Shown here in pieces: positions 7,917 through 17,500 of a stretch of DNA of 42,259 nucleotides (within the stretch, counting starts at the first letter, position 1; the number at the start of each line of letters is the position of its first letter). Origin of the DNA: Saprospiraceae bacterium UBA1994. Its GTDB lineage: Bacteria; Bacteroidota; Bacteroidia; Chitinophagales; Saprospiraceae. The translations under genes were made by a program, and so were the position numbers. Under the pieces are notes generated by a model. That model saw only the letters and a program-made list of their open reading frames with translations. It was not told where the DNA came from and ran no database searches. The DNA is taken from contig DDCY01000003.1 of the NCBI GenBank assembly GCA_002335865.1, forward strand, positions 1 to 42,259, written 5' to 3'.

Positions 7917-9172
7917 GCGTATTAAAGTTAGCTTGGAAAAATATCGTGTCTAATCCTCTGAATCTTATTCTGAGTATAATTTTATTTGGATTAGGGATTG
8001 GTCTGATTTCATTTTTGATGTTGTTGAATACGCAGCTCTCAGAAAATTTTGAAAAAAATCTAGCGGATATTGATCTTGTAATAGGAGCGAAGGGTAGCCC
8101 ACTCCAAATGATACTTTGTAGTATGTATCATATCGATAATCCTACTGGAAATATCACAGTTGATGAGGCGAAAGCCTTTCTTAATTCTGGCCATCCTCTA
8201 CTAGAGATATCTGTTCCTCTTAGCCTTGGAGATAGTTATAAAAGACACCGGATAGTAGGGACTAACGATGGTATCCTTGAATTGTATAATGCTCAGCTTG
8301 ATCAGGGCAAAATATGGGCACAAGATCTAGATGTAACTATAGGAGCAGGAGTGGCAAGGTCCACAGGACTCAAGATAGGAGATAGCTTTAAGAGTTCTCA
8401 TGGATTTGATGATGATGCAGATTTGGCTCATGATCATAGCGCATTTAATGTAGTAGGAATACTCAAACCAAGTGGCTCTGTTGTAGATCAATTAATATTG
8501 ACTAATCCATCTACAGTATGGGCGGTACACGATCACGCTGCTGAAGATCATGCAGGCCACGATCATGTGCATCACACTCCTCCAGTAAGATCTAATGAAG
8601 AATTACTACAGCATCCAGATAAAGATATTACATCTCTATTAATTAAGTATAAAGACAAAACGAATTATCGCACACTTAGTCTTCCAAGGGCTATAAATGA
8701 ACATACAGATATGCAAGCCGCGTCGCCGCCATACGAAATAAATAAACTGTACTCCCTAATCGGAGTAGGTACAGATGCGATCCGATGGTTGGCTATTCTT
8801 ATAGCATTCGTTTCAGCAATTAGTATTTTCATATCGCTGTATAAGTCAATGAAAGAGCGTAAGTATGAGTTATCTTTAATTAGAGTAATGGGAGGAAGCA
8901 GAGCAATACTCTTTATGTTGATTGTTATAGAAGGCATCATTCTATCTTTCATAGGATTTGTAGTCGGTATGATCATCAGTCACGGAGGTATGGAAATCAT
9001 GTCCAAGTTTCTTCAGGCGAGTTATAGGTACGATTTTACAGGATGGAGAGTGATATCGGGCGATGCTTGGTTGTTTGTAGGATCTATAGCTCTAGGAATA
9101 GTTGCTGCATTGATACCTGCTTACCAGGCTAGTTATACTGATATACACAAGGCGCTTTCGGAAAAGAATTAA
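7913..9172 (+). CDS. FtsX-like ABC permease with histidine-rich extracytoplasmic loop
   Basis: A 419-residue permease in the type VII (MacB/LolCE/FtsX) arrangement: one membrane helix near 17-38, a large extracytoplasmic domain (about 40-285), and three C-terminal helices (about 290-310, 332-355, 385-405). The soluble domain contains LAHDHSAF (171-178) and a cluster with HDH (206-208), H213 and HDHVHH (216-221), which resembles metal-binding loops of zinc transporters. Residues VIGAKGSPLQM (56-66) after the first helix are typical of the DUF3299-associated permeases as I recall them. The start overlaps the ATPase stop by four bases. With the ATPase and the two CxxC proteins it forms a likely zinc- or copper-related envelope system. 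Metal binding is an inference from composition. Confidence 0.85.
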   Translation: MSVLKLAWKNIVSNPLNLILSIILFGLGIGLISFLMLLNTQLSENFEKNLADIDLVIGAKGSPLQMILCSMYHIDNPTGNITVDEAKAFLNSGHPLLEISVPLSLGDSYKRHRIVGTNDGILELYNAQLDQGKIWAQDLDVTIGAGVARSTGLKIGDSFKSSHGFDDDADLAHDHSAFNVVGILKPSGSVVDQLILTNPSTVWAVHDHAAEDHAGHDHVHHTPPVRSNEELLQHPDKDITSLLIKYKDKTNYRTLSLPRAINEHTDMQAASPPYEINKLYSLIGVGTDAIRWLAILIAFVSAISIFISLYKSMKERKYELSLIRVMGGSRAILFMLIVIEGIILSFIGFVVGMIISHGGMEIMSKFLQASYRYDFTGWRVISGDAWLFVGSIALGIVAALIPAYQASYTDIHKALSEKN

Positions 9173-9576
9173 AAACAAATTCTAGAAAGGAGGAAGTCTA
9201 AGACACTAAAAGTATTTCTAGCTCTTCAGCCAGTGATAGAAGTTAGATAGCAATCTATATTAATGAAAGATGTTATAATATTTGCATTGTGTAAGATTCT
9301 TACTATCGTCTTCTAATTTGACCTGACGATTACCTTAGCTACATTACACTTCAAATATGCGGTTTAATTTTTAGAAGAATTCAAAAAAAGAACCGCATCC
9401 AGCAAAACGAAAATACTTATTAACAAAGTCACTCTCGAGATTGGTTTATTGTCTGCTGGATAACGGCCTATTTAAAACGCCTTGAGAAAGCGCAAAAATT
9501 ATTTTTAGATTTTATGTGTTGAAAAGCATAAAAGTCTAATGTGTTTTTTAATTCAATTTATATTTTATATAAGATG
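9173..9576. other. Intergenic stretch between convergent genes
   Basis: 404 bases separate the permease from the convergent glucosaminidase gene. No coding frame is supported. Apart from the terminator-like hairpin at 9505-9539, an 8-bp inverted pair ATCCAGCA (9397-9404) and TGCTGGAT (9454-9461) is separated by 49 bases and is probably not structural. Confidence 0.5.
9505..9549. terminator. Probable bidirectional terminator
   Basis: TTAGATTTTATG (9505-9516) pairs with CATAAAAGTCTAA (9527-9539) with a one-base bulge and a 10-base loop. A run of six T follows on the + strand (9544-9549), and the - strand also runs into a T-rich stretch. It lies just after the end of the leftward glucosaminidase gene, but over 300 bases from the permease stop. 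Confidence 0.5.
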
Positions 9577-10164
9577 TTATTTTTTTGGTGAATCACCTTT
9601 TATTACTGCCCTGTAAGGATTATCTGAGTGATCGTATTGGGTCAAATTGTATTTTTCTATTTTAGAAATCAGCTTCTTACTGTAATTGATGTCAGTAGCA
9701 TATCCACACTCTTTAAGTCCGTATGCCCAACCTTTATAATCAGTTTTATCTAAGTTAAATAGCTTACCATAGTGAGAAGAATACATTAAAAAGTTTGAAT
9801 GGTCTACATAACTTTCTACAGGATTATTATAAGCCCGAAAGCAAGACTCTATTAGTTCACCTTTTCTATTGTAATCATCATCTTCATGATAATATTTTTG
9901 TCCTTTCCAGTAAGATTTACATTTGATACCAAAGTGGTTATTGGCCCTAGTTGCTAAATCGCTCTGTCCGTAATTGGATTCATGTAGCCCTTGAGCCAAT
10001 GTAATACTAGCAGGTACTCCAGATCGATACATTTCTATCACGGCTAATTCTGCGTAGGTATTTATATAGTTACTTACAAGTCTTTCTGTGGCATTATACC
10101 ATGTAAAAGAGGTTAATGGTATTAGACATGCTATACAGATAATTGTTTTAATTGACTTCATCAT
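9577..10164 (-). CDS. Secreted glucosaminidase (GH73, peptidoglycan hydrolase)
   Basis: An exported 195-residue enzyme predicted to cleave beta-N-acetylglucosaminyl bonds of peptidoglycan. A signal peptide covers about 1-23. The GH73 domain spans about 30-175: ITLAQGLHESNYGQS carries the catalytic E62, followed by NNHFGIKC (76-83), the FRAYNNPVESYVDHS segment (109-123) and YATDINYSKKLI near the end. Bacteroidota homologues often continue into LysM repeats. Here the protein stops about 20 residues after the catalytic domain, so wall anchoring must come from elsewhere. It starts with two adjacent ATG codons and is divergent from the HEAT-cyclophilin gene. Likely roles are wall remodelling or cell separation. 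Confidence 0.88.
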   Translation of the reverse strand: MMKSIKTIICIACLIPLTSFTWYNATERLVSNYINTYAELAVIEMYRSGVPASITLAQGLHESNYGQSDLATRANNHFGIKCKSYWKGQKYYHEDDDYNRKGELIESCFRAYNNPVESYVDHSNFLMYSSHYGKLFNLDKTDYKGWAYGLKECGYATDINYSKKLISKIEKYNLTQYDHSDNPYRAVIKGDSPKK

Positions 10165-10408
10165 TACTATTATGGGATGTTTTTGATGATTATTTGATTT
10201 AAAAAGTGGTATTCAATTTTGTTTTACTGATATAATTACTTTAGAAACAAGTTTTATGCCAAAACGATCTATTAAATCAACAATTTTAACATAAAGTGTT
10301 GACTTACAGTCTAATACGAGTATAATAATTATATAATATTTATTCTTTTTTTTTGGGACAATATTTGCAGTATAATCTTATGCTATACATTAAATTGAAA
10401 TTTAATAG

Positions 10409-12430
10409 ATGAATAGATACATACATATCATAAGTTGGCTATTGATGGCTCTGATGATTACAATAAATTCTTGTGTGCCTCCGAGCAATGAAATCATTAC
10501 AGATATTAATAATGCTAACAGTGATCTAGTATATCAAGGAATATACAATCATCAGGATAAGCAAAACATCGATAGTGTTCTACTTTATTTTAATCATTCT
10601 AATCCTGGTTATAGATTGGCCGCAGTGAATGCTATGGCTAGTATTCAAAGCGAATTATCAATTGATTCTTTGGTGGAAATACTAGGAGATCCTATTATAG
10701 AAGTAAGAACTGCTGCTGCATATGCACTAGGTCAAATTGGCAATTTAGAGACTGTAGATCCACTTATGAATGCATTTGTGAACAAAGACACTAGCGATGT
10801 GGATAACGTATTTAATTCTACCATTTTAGAAGCCATAGGCAAGACTGGTAATAAATCATTACTTGACGTATTGGCATCGGTAGAGTCTTACAGAATAACT
10901 GACACTCTGTTGCTTCTTGGACAATCTAGAGCAATATATAGATATGCTAACAGAGGTATCAATACTCAGAAAGGAACGAATCGAATGGTAGAGCTAGCAA
11001 GTAATCAAGCTTACCCTAATGAAGTGAGAGTAATAGCAGCCAACTATTTAGCTCGAGCTAAAGACATTGATATCAGTAAAAGTCAATTTAGGATTGCTGA
11101 AGCTCTGATTGGAGCTAGTGATCCGAACGTACGTATGGCTATTGCGTTAGCACTACGAAAAGTAACTGAACCAGATATATTGAAAATTCTTCAATCGCAA
11201 TTCATAGTAGAGAAAGACTACCGAGTCAAGGTGAACATACTTAAAGCGTTTGGTAGTTATAAATATATAGATAATATAGATTTGATTTTAGATCATCTTG
11301 ATGATGAAAATATACATGTAGCGAATGCAGCGGCACAATATTTAGTGGATCATGGAAAAAGAGATCATGTTGAGATTTATAAAACATTTGCCAAAAAGAA
11401 TTTGGACCATACGGTAAGGGCGAAGATATATGCATCAGTACTTAAGCATCTGCCATCGTATTATATAGAGAGTAGGGCAATTATACGGTCATCTCTTCTC
11501 AGATACATAAAAGAATTGAAAGGTAAACCGTATGTAGCAAAACACTATGTAGCGGCACTCGGACAAGATCCATATAGTTATGCCTATCTCAAAGAAGCAG
11601 CGATAGACAGTGGAGTAGTGACTATTCGGACTGCGGGTATGGAAGCTTTATCTAAGATCGTATCGGGAAAGTCATTCGTAAATACTTTTAGATTTAGAAG
11701 TGACAGAGTGAAAATAGAAATACTAGATATCATTAAAGAACAGTTTGCTAAAGGTGACGTAGGGACTATGGCAATAGGAGCAGGAATACTTAGTAATGAG
11801 AAAATTGGATATCGAAATCTAATTCAAAATGATAGTTTTCTGATTGCTGCCGCGGCTAAGTTATCATTACCACGAGAGATAGAAACGTATAATGAGATAA
11901 AGAAAGCTTTGGCCTATATCAATAACGTAAAATACAAAGCAGAAAAAAACAGTTATAACCATCCTATTAACTGGAAGACTTTAGCTACGGTATCCGACTC
12001 TACCATAGCAGTAGTGAGGACAAACAAGGGGAATTTTACTATTAAGCTATTTGGTAATACCACTCCTGGTTCTGTTGCTAACTTTATAGATTTGGCCAAT
12101 GATGATTTCTTTGATAATAAAGTTTATCATCGAGTTGTCTCTAATTTTGTCATACAAGGTGGTTGTCCGCGTGGCGATGGATATGGATCGTTAGATTATT
12201 CTATTAGATCAGAATTGCCGCAGCTGTACTATGATGATGAAGGATATGTAGGTATGGCATCAGCAGGATTAAATACTGAAGGGACACAGTGGTTTGTGAC
12301 TCATTCTCCTACACCACATCTAGATGGTAAATATACTATCTTCGGTAAAGTGACAGAAGGTATGGATGTCGTCCATCAAATCGTCGAAGGAGACAAGATC
12401 ATTGATGTGATCATTTCCTTACAGAGATAA
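10409..12430 (+). CDS. Lipoprotein with HEAT repeats and C-terminal cyclophilin PPIase
   Basis: A 673-residue predicted lipoprotein: a hydrophobic signal followed by INSC with the lipid cysteine at C22. Residues about 55-440 form HEAT-like helical repeats; the clearest include DPIIEVRTAAAYALGQIG and SDPNVRMAIALALRKV. Residues about 532-668 are a cyclophilin-type peptidyl-prolyl isomerase: VYHRVVSNFVIQGG holds the catalytic arginine and the FxxQ motif, TQWFVT the middle strand, and HLDGKYTIFG the end, with H for the eukaryotic tryptophan as is usual in bacterial forms. It probably works at an outer-membrane or periplasmic surface, using the HEAT solenoid to hold clients for proline isomerisation during folding. 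The gene stands alone, with a possible weak terminator after the stop. Confidence 0.88.
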   Translation: MNRYIHIISWLLMALMITINSCVPPSNEIITDINNANSDLVYQGIYNHQDKQNIDSVLLYFNHSNPGYRLAAVNAMASIQSELSIDSLVEILGDPIIEVRTAAAYALGQIGNLETVDPLMNAFVNKDTSDVDNVFNSTILEAIGKTGNKSLLDVLASVESYRITDTLLLLGQSRAIYRYANRGINTQKGTNRMVELASNQAYPNEVRVIAANYLARAKDIDISKSQFRIAEALIGASDPNVRMAIALALRKVTEPDILKILQSQFIVEKDYRVKVNILKAFGSYKYIDNIDLILDHLDDENIHVANAAAQYLVDHGKRDHVEIYKTFAKKNLDHTVRAKIYASVLKHLPSYYIESRAIIRSSLLRYIKELKGKPYVAKHYVAALGQDPYSYAYLKEAAIDSGVVTIRTAGMEALSKIVSGKSFVNTFRFRSDRVKIEILDIIKEQFAKGDVGTMAIGAGILSNEKIGYRNLIQNDSFLIAAAAKLSLPREIETYNEIKKALAYINNVKYKAEKNSYNHPINWKTLATVSDSTIAVVRTNKGNFTIKLFGNTTPGSVANFIDLANDDFFDNKVYHRVVSNFVIQGGCPRGDGYGSLDYSIRSELPQLYYDDEGYVGMASAGLNTEGTQWFVTHSPTPHLDGKYTIFGKVTEGMDVVHQIVEGDKIIDVIISLQR

Positions 12431-12453
12431 GGCTAAAGTTAAATAATAGCCTT
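12429..12453 (+). terminator. Weak hairpin after the HEAT-cyclophilin gene
   Basis: AAGGCTA (12429-12435) and TAGCCTT (12447-12453) form a perfect 7-bp stem with an 11-base loop, starting inside the stop codon. No T-run follows, so termination would be inefficient or factor-dependent. Confidence 0.35.
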
Positions 12454-12478
12454 GTATTCGGTTAGAAGCTTATTTTTG
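12452..12478 (+). promoter_or_regulatory. Bacteroidota-type promoter
   Basis: TTG (12452-12454), a 16-base spacer and TATTTTTG (12471-12478) fit the TTG / TAnnTTTG promoter with slightly short spacing. The ATG at 12517 lies 38 bases downstream, so the lipoprotein gene has its own start of transcription. Confidence 0.5.
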
Positions 12479-12516
12479 CACACACTTAATAAATTTTCAA
12501 AATTAGATTTAACGAT

Positions 12517-13122
12517 ATGAATTTTATTACTATAAATAAATCAATGTTAGCAATAGCCGCAATTGGAATTTTCACTATGTGTAAATCTGATGTAAAATCA
12601 GCTGAGACAACCAATGCGACCAAGTCTGAAAAGGTTGTAAGTATCGATGTTGCCGTAGATTCTTCAATGGTAGACTTTACACGTACTATCGATCTACAAT
12701 ATGTAAGTCTACCACAGATGTATAGGTGGAGTGTAATCTCGAAGTCTTTACTTAAGCTTAATAACAATCCTAGCGGATATGTAGTTACAGATACAATTTC
12801 TTGGATTCATCCTAGTGGTAAGAGTTATATGTCTATGTCTCATTATACAAAGACGAATGAAGAGACTATAGATTACAAAATGTTTTACGAAAAGGTAAAG
12901 TCATCATATTCATATAATGAGTATAGTTATACAAAATACAGAGTAGGCGAATTGTCTATGCATGAGATCAAACTATCCAATGACAAAACGCATAACTATA
13001 AACTAGTAATACCTAAAGGCAATGAAATAGTTTCTATCGATCTACAATCGTATGATGATGGATATAATGAGGAAATAGAAAAATTTATTCAACAGATTCC
13101 TGGATTGGTTATGGTTCATTAG
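12517..13122 (+). CDS. Hypothetical lipoprotein
   Basis: A 201-residue protein I do not recognise. The N-terminus is a hydrophobic signal ending FTMC (C22), a weak lipobox followed by KSD, and then a low-complexity Ser/Thr/Lys stretch, which fits a lipoprotein linker. The remainder is beta-rich and tyrosine-rich (HYTKTNEETIDYKMFY, SYSYNEYSYTKY) with no catalytic motif. It may be an envelope-anchored protein of unknown role. It has a good TAnnTTTG promoter of its own and converges on the CatA-like gene. Confidence 0.6.
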   Translation: MNFITINKSMLAIAAIGIFTMCKSDVKSAETTNATKSEKVVSIDVAVDSSMVDFTRTIDLQYVSLPQMYRWSVISKSLLKLNNNPSGYVVTDTISWIHPSGKSYMSMSHYTKTNEETIDYKMFYEKVKSSYSYNEYSYTKYRVGELSMHEIKLSNDKTHNYKLVIPKGNEIVSIDLQSYDDGYNEEIEKFIQQIPGLVMVH

Positions 13123-13156
13123 CAATTTGACTTAGAACTTTTTATGCAGGTGGATT

Positions 13157-13774
13157 TTATTCATCTAAGTATTGTTGAAATAACTTTACAAAAACACCTA
13201 CATGGTACCCGTCTACTAAAGCGTGGTTCACACTAATAGCAACATTCATACTCTTCTTATTGTCAGTAGTTACAACTCCACTAAAAGACAGTTCGGGTAT
13301 AGATTCCATCTTACCTGATACAGGTTCTTTTTGACTAGTAAAGTTAAACCAAGGCATTACGGAGCAATGAATACAGTTATCTCCATTGATTGGAGGATAG
13401 AGTTCGTGATGTGTTTGTACTCTAACTTTTTCTTCTAAAAAATTTTCGTAGAAAATGTCATAGCTAAAGTCGAATGGAACCCATGAAAATCCAAAAGTGT
13501 TATCCTCTCTCATAATAGTAGCGGAGGCGTCTACCTTTCCTACATCAAATACTCGTCCTTCTCTGATTCGGTATCGCATGTTTTCGACTTTGTTGATAGC
13601 CTTCATACAGTCGTGTAAGTATCTTACAAAAAAGCTTTTACCGCTTTTTTTGCTCTTTTTATATGCATTGGTAACATCAACAGGTACAGTTACAGCAAAG
13701 AAAGGATTTTTCAATGCTACAAAGTGATAGAAGTGTTGTTTCCTATTCCAAGTGTCAATATTTATTTCTTTCAA
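13157..13774 (-). CDS. CatA-like O-acyltransferase
   Basis: A 205-residue protein of the type A chloramphenicol acetyltransferase fold. The hallmark HALVDG (H184 to G189, pattern HxxxDG) carries the catalytic histidine, and D188 is the usual structural aspartate. The N-terminal WNRKQHFYHF and the FRYR-like VENMRYRIREG segment also match the family. Many environmental members do not act on chloramphenicol, so the acceptor is open. The start is a TTG: the HAD stop codon lies in frame 12 bases upstream and leaves no ATG. The close spacing indicates co-transcription with the HAD hydrolase. Confidence 0.82.
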   Translation of the reverse strand: MKEINIDTWNRKQHFYHFVALKNPFFAVTVPVDVTNAYKKSKKSGKSFFVRYLHDCMKAINKVENMRYRIREGRVFDVGKVDASATIMREDNTFGFSWVPFDFSYDIFYENFLEEKVRVQTHHELYPPINGDNCIHCSVMPWFNFTSQKEPVSGKMESIPELSFSGVVTTDNKKSMNVAISVNHALVDGYHVGVFVKLFQQYLDE

Positions 13775-13786
13775 TGAAATGGAATG

Positions 13787-14497
13787 TTAAAGGTGATCTA
13801 ATAATTTTTGTACACTATCTAGAGTGAGGTATTGATTACTATCTAGTTTGTTTGAATCTACTTTTTCATGCTGCCATGTAGTATGGAATGGGATATGTAT
13901 CGCTTGAGATCCTATGTCTATAAGTGGAAGGATATCTGACTTTAACGAATTTCCGACCATCAGAAACTCTCTAGGTGCAATATCTAAATGTGATAAAACT
14001 TTAGTATAGTCTTCTTTTTTCTTTTCGCTCATGACTTCTACATGATGAAAATATTGAGTGAGGTTTGATTTTTTTAGTTTTCGTTCTTGGTCCAATAAAT
14101 CACCTTTGGTACAGAGTATGAGGCGGTACTTTGTAGAAAGATTTTGTAATACTTCTTCTATTCCATCAAGTAGCTCGACAGGCTTATTCAACATGTCTTT
14201 ACCTATAGATAATATTTGTTTTATCGATTGATTCGATATGTTACCGTTTGATATTTCTATGGCAGATTCTATCATAGATAACATAAACCCTTTGATTCCA
14301 TATCCGTATAACGTTAAGTTATCCATTTCTTTTTTAAATAACTCTTGGTCGATCTTATTAATAGTCTCATAGGGGGAGAGCAAATTCGCGAATTGCTGTT
14401 CAGCTTCTCTGAAGAAAGTCTCGTTGACCCATAGGGTGTCGTCAGCGTCAAATCCTATAACTTTAATATCAGAATATGCCATTCGTGTAGTATTCAT
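13787..14497 (-). CDS. HAD-superfamily hydrolase
   Basis: A 236-residue cytoplasmic phosphatase-type enzyme. Motif I is GFDADDTL, with nucleophile D17 and acid/base D19. Motif II is CTKG (about 129-132), motif III a lysine near K161, and motif IV VGNSLKSDI (181-189) with D188. The helical cap between motifs I and II (about 30-110) fits the C1-cap phosphoglycolate phosphatase/haloacid dehalogenase type. The substrate cannot be told from sequence. An in-frame second ATG gives a start at 14482, equally plausible. The CatA-like gene follows after 12 bases. Divergent from the FG-GAP gene. Confidence 0.85.
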   Translation of the reverse strand: MNTTRMAYSDIKVIGFDADDTLWVNETFFREAEQQFANLLSPYETINKIDQELFKKEMDNLTLYGYGIKGFMLSMIESAIEISNGNISNQSIKQILSIGKDMLNKPVELLDGIEEVLQNLSTKYRLILCTKGDLLDQERKLKKSNLTQYFHHVEVMSEKKKEDYTKVLSHLDIAPREFLMVGNSLKSDILPLIDIGSQAIHIPFHTTWQHEKVDSNKLDSNQYLTLDSVQKLLDHL

Positions 14498-14579
14498 GAG
14501 AGGCTAAATATACGAAGTCGTTTTTAATTGTAATTAATAGTATTACCTTGGATATTAGAATTATGGGAACTTCAAACAA

Positions 14580-17500
14580 ATGAAAAAATCAATATATATA
14601 TCCATATTATTTATTGCGGTAATGATGAGTGCCTGTAAAGAGCGTATTCCAGAGCGTATATTATCAACAGTTGACAAGTCTTTTGAGAAGCTTCATGTTA
14701 GCCAAACAAAGGTTGATTTCAATAATGAGGTCAATGAGACAGATGAATTCAATCATTTTACTTGGATATCGATATATAATGGAGGAGGAGTGAGTATCAT
14801 GGATATTAATAATGACGGGTTGCAGGATGTTTTCTTCACAGCTACAGTTGGAAATGACGCTTTATATCTCAATAAAGGGAATATGGTATTTGAGGATATA
14901 ACTAAATCTGCAGGGGTTCAGAAAATGCAAGGTACCGTATCTTCTGGTATCTCATACGGAGACGTCAATCAAGATGGCTATTTAGATATCTATGTAAGTA
15001 CATTTGGTTATTCGTCATTGGAGGACGAAAAAAGGAATAGACTTTATATTAACAATGGTGATTTGACATTTACAGAATCGGCAAAAGCCTATGGAGTAGA
15101 TAATGGAGGATATACAGTTCAGTCGGCATTTTTTGATTATGACAATGATAATGACTTAGATCTATTTGTGATGAATCAACCTTCTAACGTAAGGCTAGGT
15201 AAGACAACATTTGTTCATCAAGATTTAATATCTAAAGAGACGTCAGATTTACTATTTAGAAATGACGGAAATAAATTTACTGATGTAAGCTCATCAGCGG
15301 GTATCGAATCTGCAGCATACGGTCTTGGTCTTTGTATAAGTGACATTAATCAAGATGGTTATCAAGACATCTATATTGCCAATGATTATGAAAAGCCTGA
15401 TTGTATGTATCTTAATAATGGTAACGGAACATTTACAAATACAATAGATAAGGCAGTGAATCATATGTCTAATTTTTCTATGGGCATGGACATAGCAGAT
15501 ATAAATAATGATGGATTACTAGATATAGGAGTAGTAGATATGGCCGGAGCAAATCATTTGAGATCTAAGACTAACATGCCATCGATGTCTCCTGAAGCAT
15601 TTTATAGATTTGTAGATAAAGGTTACCACTACCAGTATATGCATAATACCCTGCAGCTGAATAATGGGGACAATACATTTAGTGATATATCACATATGGC
15701 AGATATAGCTAAGACTGACTGGAGCTGGAGTTTACTCATGGCAGACTTTGATAATGATACGCACAAAGACATTTATATCAGCAATGGTGTTAAGCGCGAT
15801 TTTAGAAATAATGATTACATACAGGGTTTAAAAGAAAGTCAAACCTCTGGAGTTAGATCGTCAATATTGGAGATTATTAACAAGATACCTAGCACACCAA
15901 TGAGTAATTATATGTTTCATAATGATGGCAATTATCATTTTGAAAATGTAGCTGGTGACTGGGGTCTAGGAGACAAGAGCTTTTCTCAAGGCGCGGCATA
16001 TGGTGATCTAGATAATGATGGTGACTTAGATCTAATAGTTAATAATATGAATGCACTTGCATCCATATATGAAAATAAAGCTGGAGATCACGGCAGCTTT
16101 ATAAGATTCAAATTGGTAAGTGATAGTTACAAACCTATGCAAGGAAGTAGTATAAAAATAACAACTGCTGGTGGCGAACAATATGCTCAACTAAATACGG
16201 TGAAAGGGTTCCTTTCTTCTTCTGAAAATGTCATTCATTTTGGCCTGGGTGATAATAGTATAATCAAAAGGGTAGAAATAACATGGCCCAACAATACTAA
16301 AACAATATTAACAGATGTAGCCGCCAACAAAGAGTACACTATGTCATTCGAAGAATCTGATAAGAACGATGAGGTAAAACAAAGTGAAAAATCATATTTT
16401 TCGGAAATCGAAAGTCATGTTCCATATGTACACCAAGAAAATAATTATGATGACTACGCTAGTCAAAGTTTACTGCCTTATAAACTATCAGAGCAAGGAC
16501 CATTTATGAGTACCGCTGATGTAGATGGAGATGGTGATGATGATTTGTATATAGGTGGATCTGCAGAGTATAGTGGACAGTTATTTATTTATAATAATGG
16601 AAAATATATTAAGAAGGCCACTGCAGTTTTTGAATCTGATAAGCTTCATGAAGATATGCGCAGCATATTCTTTGATTACGATAATGATGGCGATCAAGAC
16701 CTCTATGTATGCAGTGGTGGTAATGAATATAAAGTTGGGAGTGCCAAATTGCAGGATCGACTTTATATCAATGATGGTAAAGGGTCTTACACGAAATCGA
16801 AAGCTCTTCCAAGAGTAAAAGAAAGTAGTTCAACGGCAATTGCTATTGATGTAGATGCAGATGGCGATCAAGACCTTGTAGTATTTAGTAGATTAGTGCC
16901 CGGTAAATATCCTCAATCTCCTAGTTCACATATATTAATGAATAAAGGGGGGCAATATATAGACCAGACAGAAGAGAGAGCAAGTTTTCTAAATAAATAT
17001 GGAATGGTTACTGATGCTATCGTTAGTGACTACGACGGAGATGGTGACAAAGATATACTTACTGTAGGTGAATGGATGTCTCCTCAGGTAATGATCAATA
17101 ATGGTGGCACCTTTTCATTAACTACAACGAACATTGAACCAGGACTATACTTTAGTATAGCTGCAGCTGACATGGATGCAGATGGCGATGACGATTATCT
17201 ATTTGGCAATATTGGTACTAACAATAAGTACAAAGCCTCTAAAGAAAGACCATTTAGATTGTATTCAGACGACTTTGATAATAATGGCAAGTATGACGTA
17301 GTACTAGCAAGTTACTTCGACGGTAAAATAGTCCCAGTCAGAGGAAAGGAATGCTCTACACAGCAAGTGCCATATGTTAGCGACAAGTTTAAGAAATATG
17401 AAGATTACGCCAATGCATCTATAGATGAAATATATGATTTAGAAGATGCACAATCTCTTATGGCTACATCTCTAAAAAGCGTGATAGCATTAAATTTTGG

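Noticed and set aside
9397..9461. 8-bp inverted pair ATCCAGCA/TGCTGGAT as a regulatory structure
   Set aside because: The 49-base loop and lack of a promoter or T-run make it likely to be chance.
13157..13774. Chloramphenicol resistance gene
   Set aside because: The fold and the HxxxDG histidine fit CatA, but many chromosomal members do not use chloramphenicol, and nothing here points to a resistance element.
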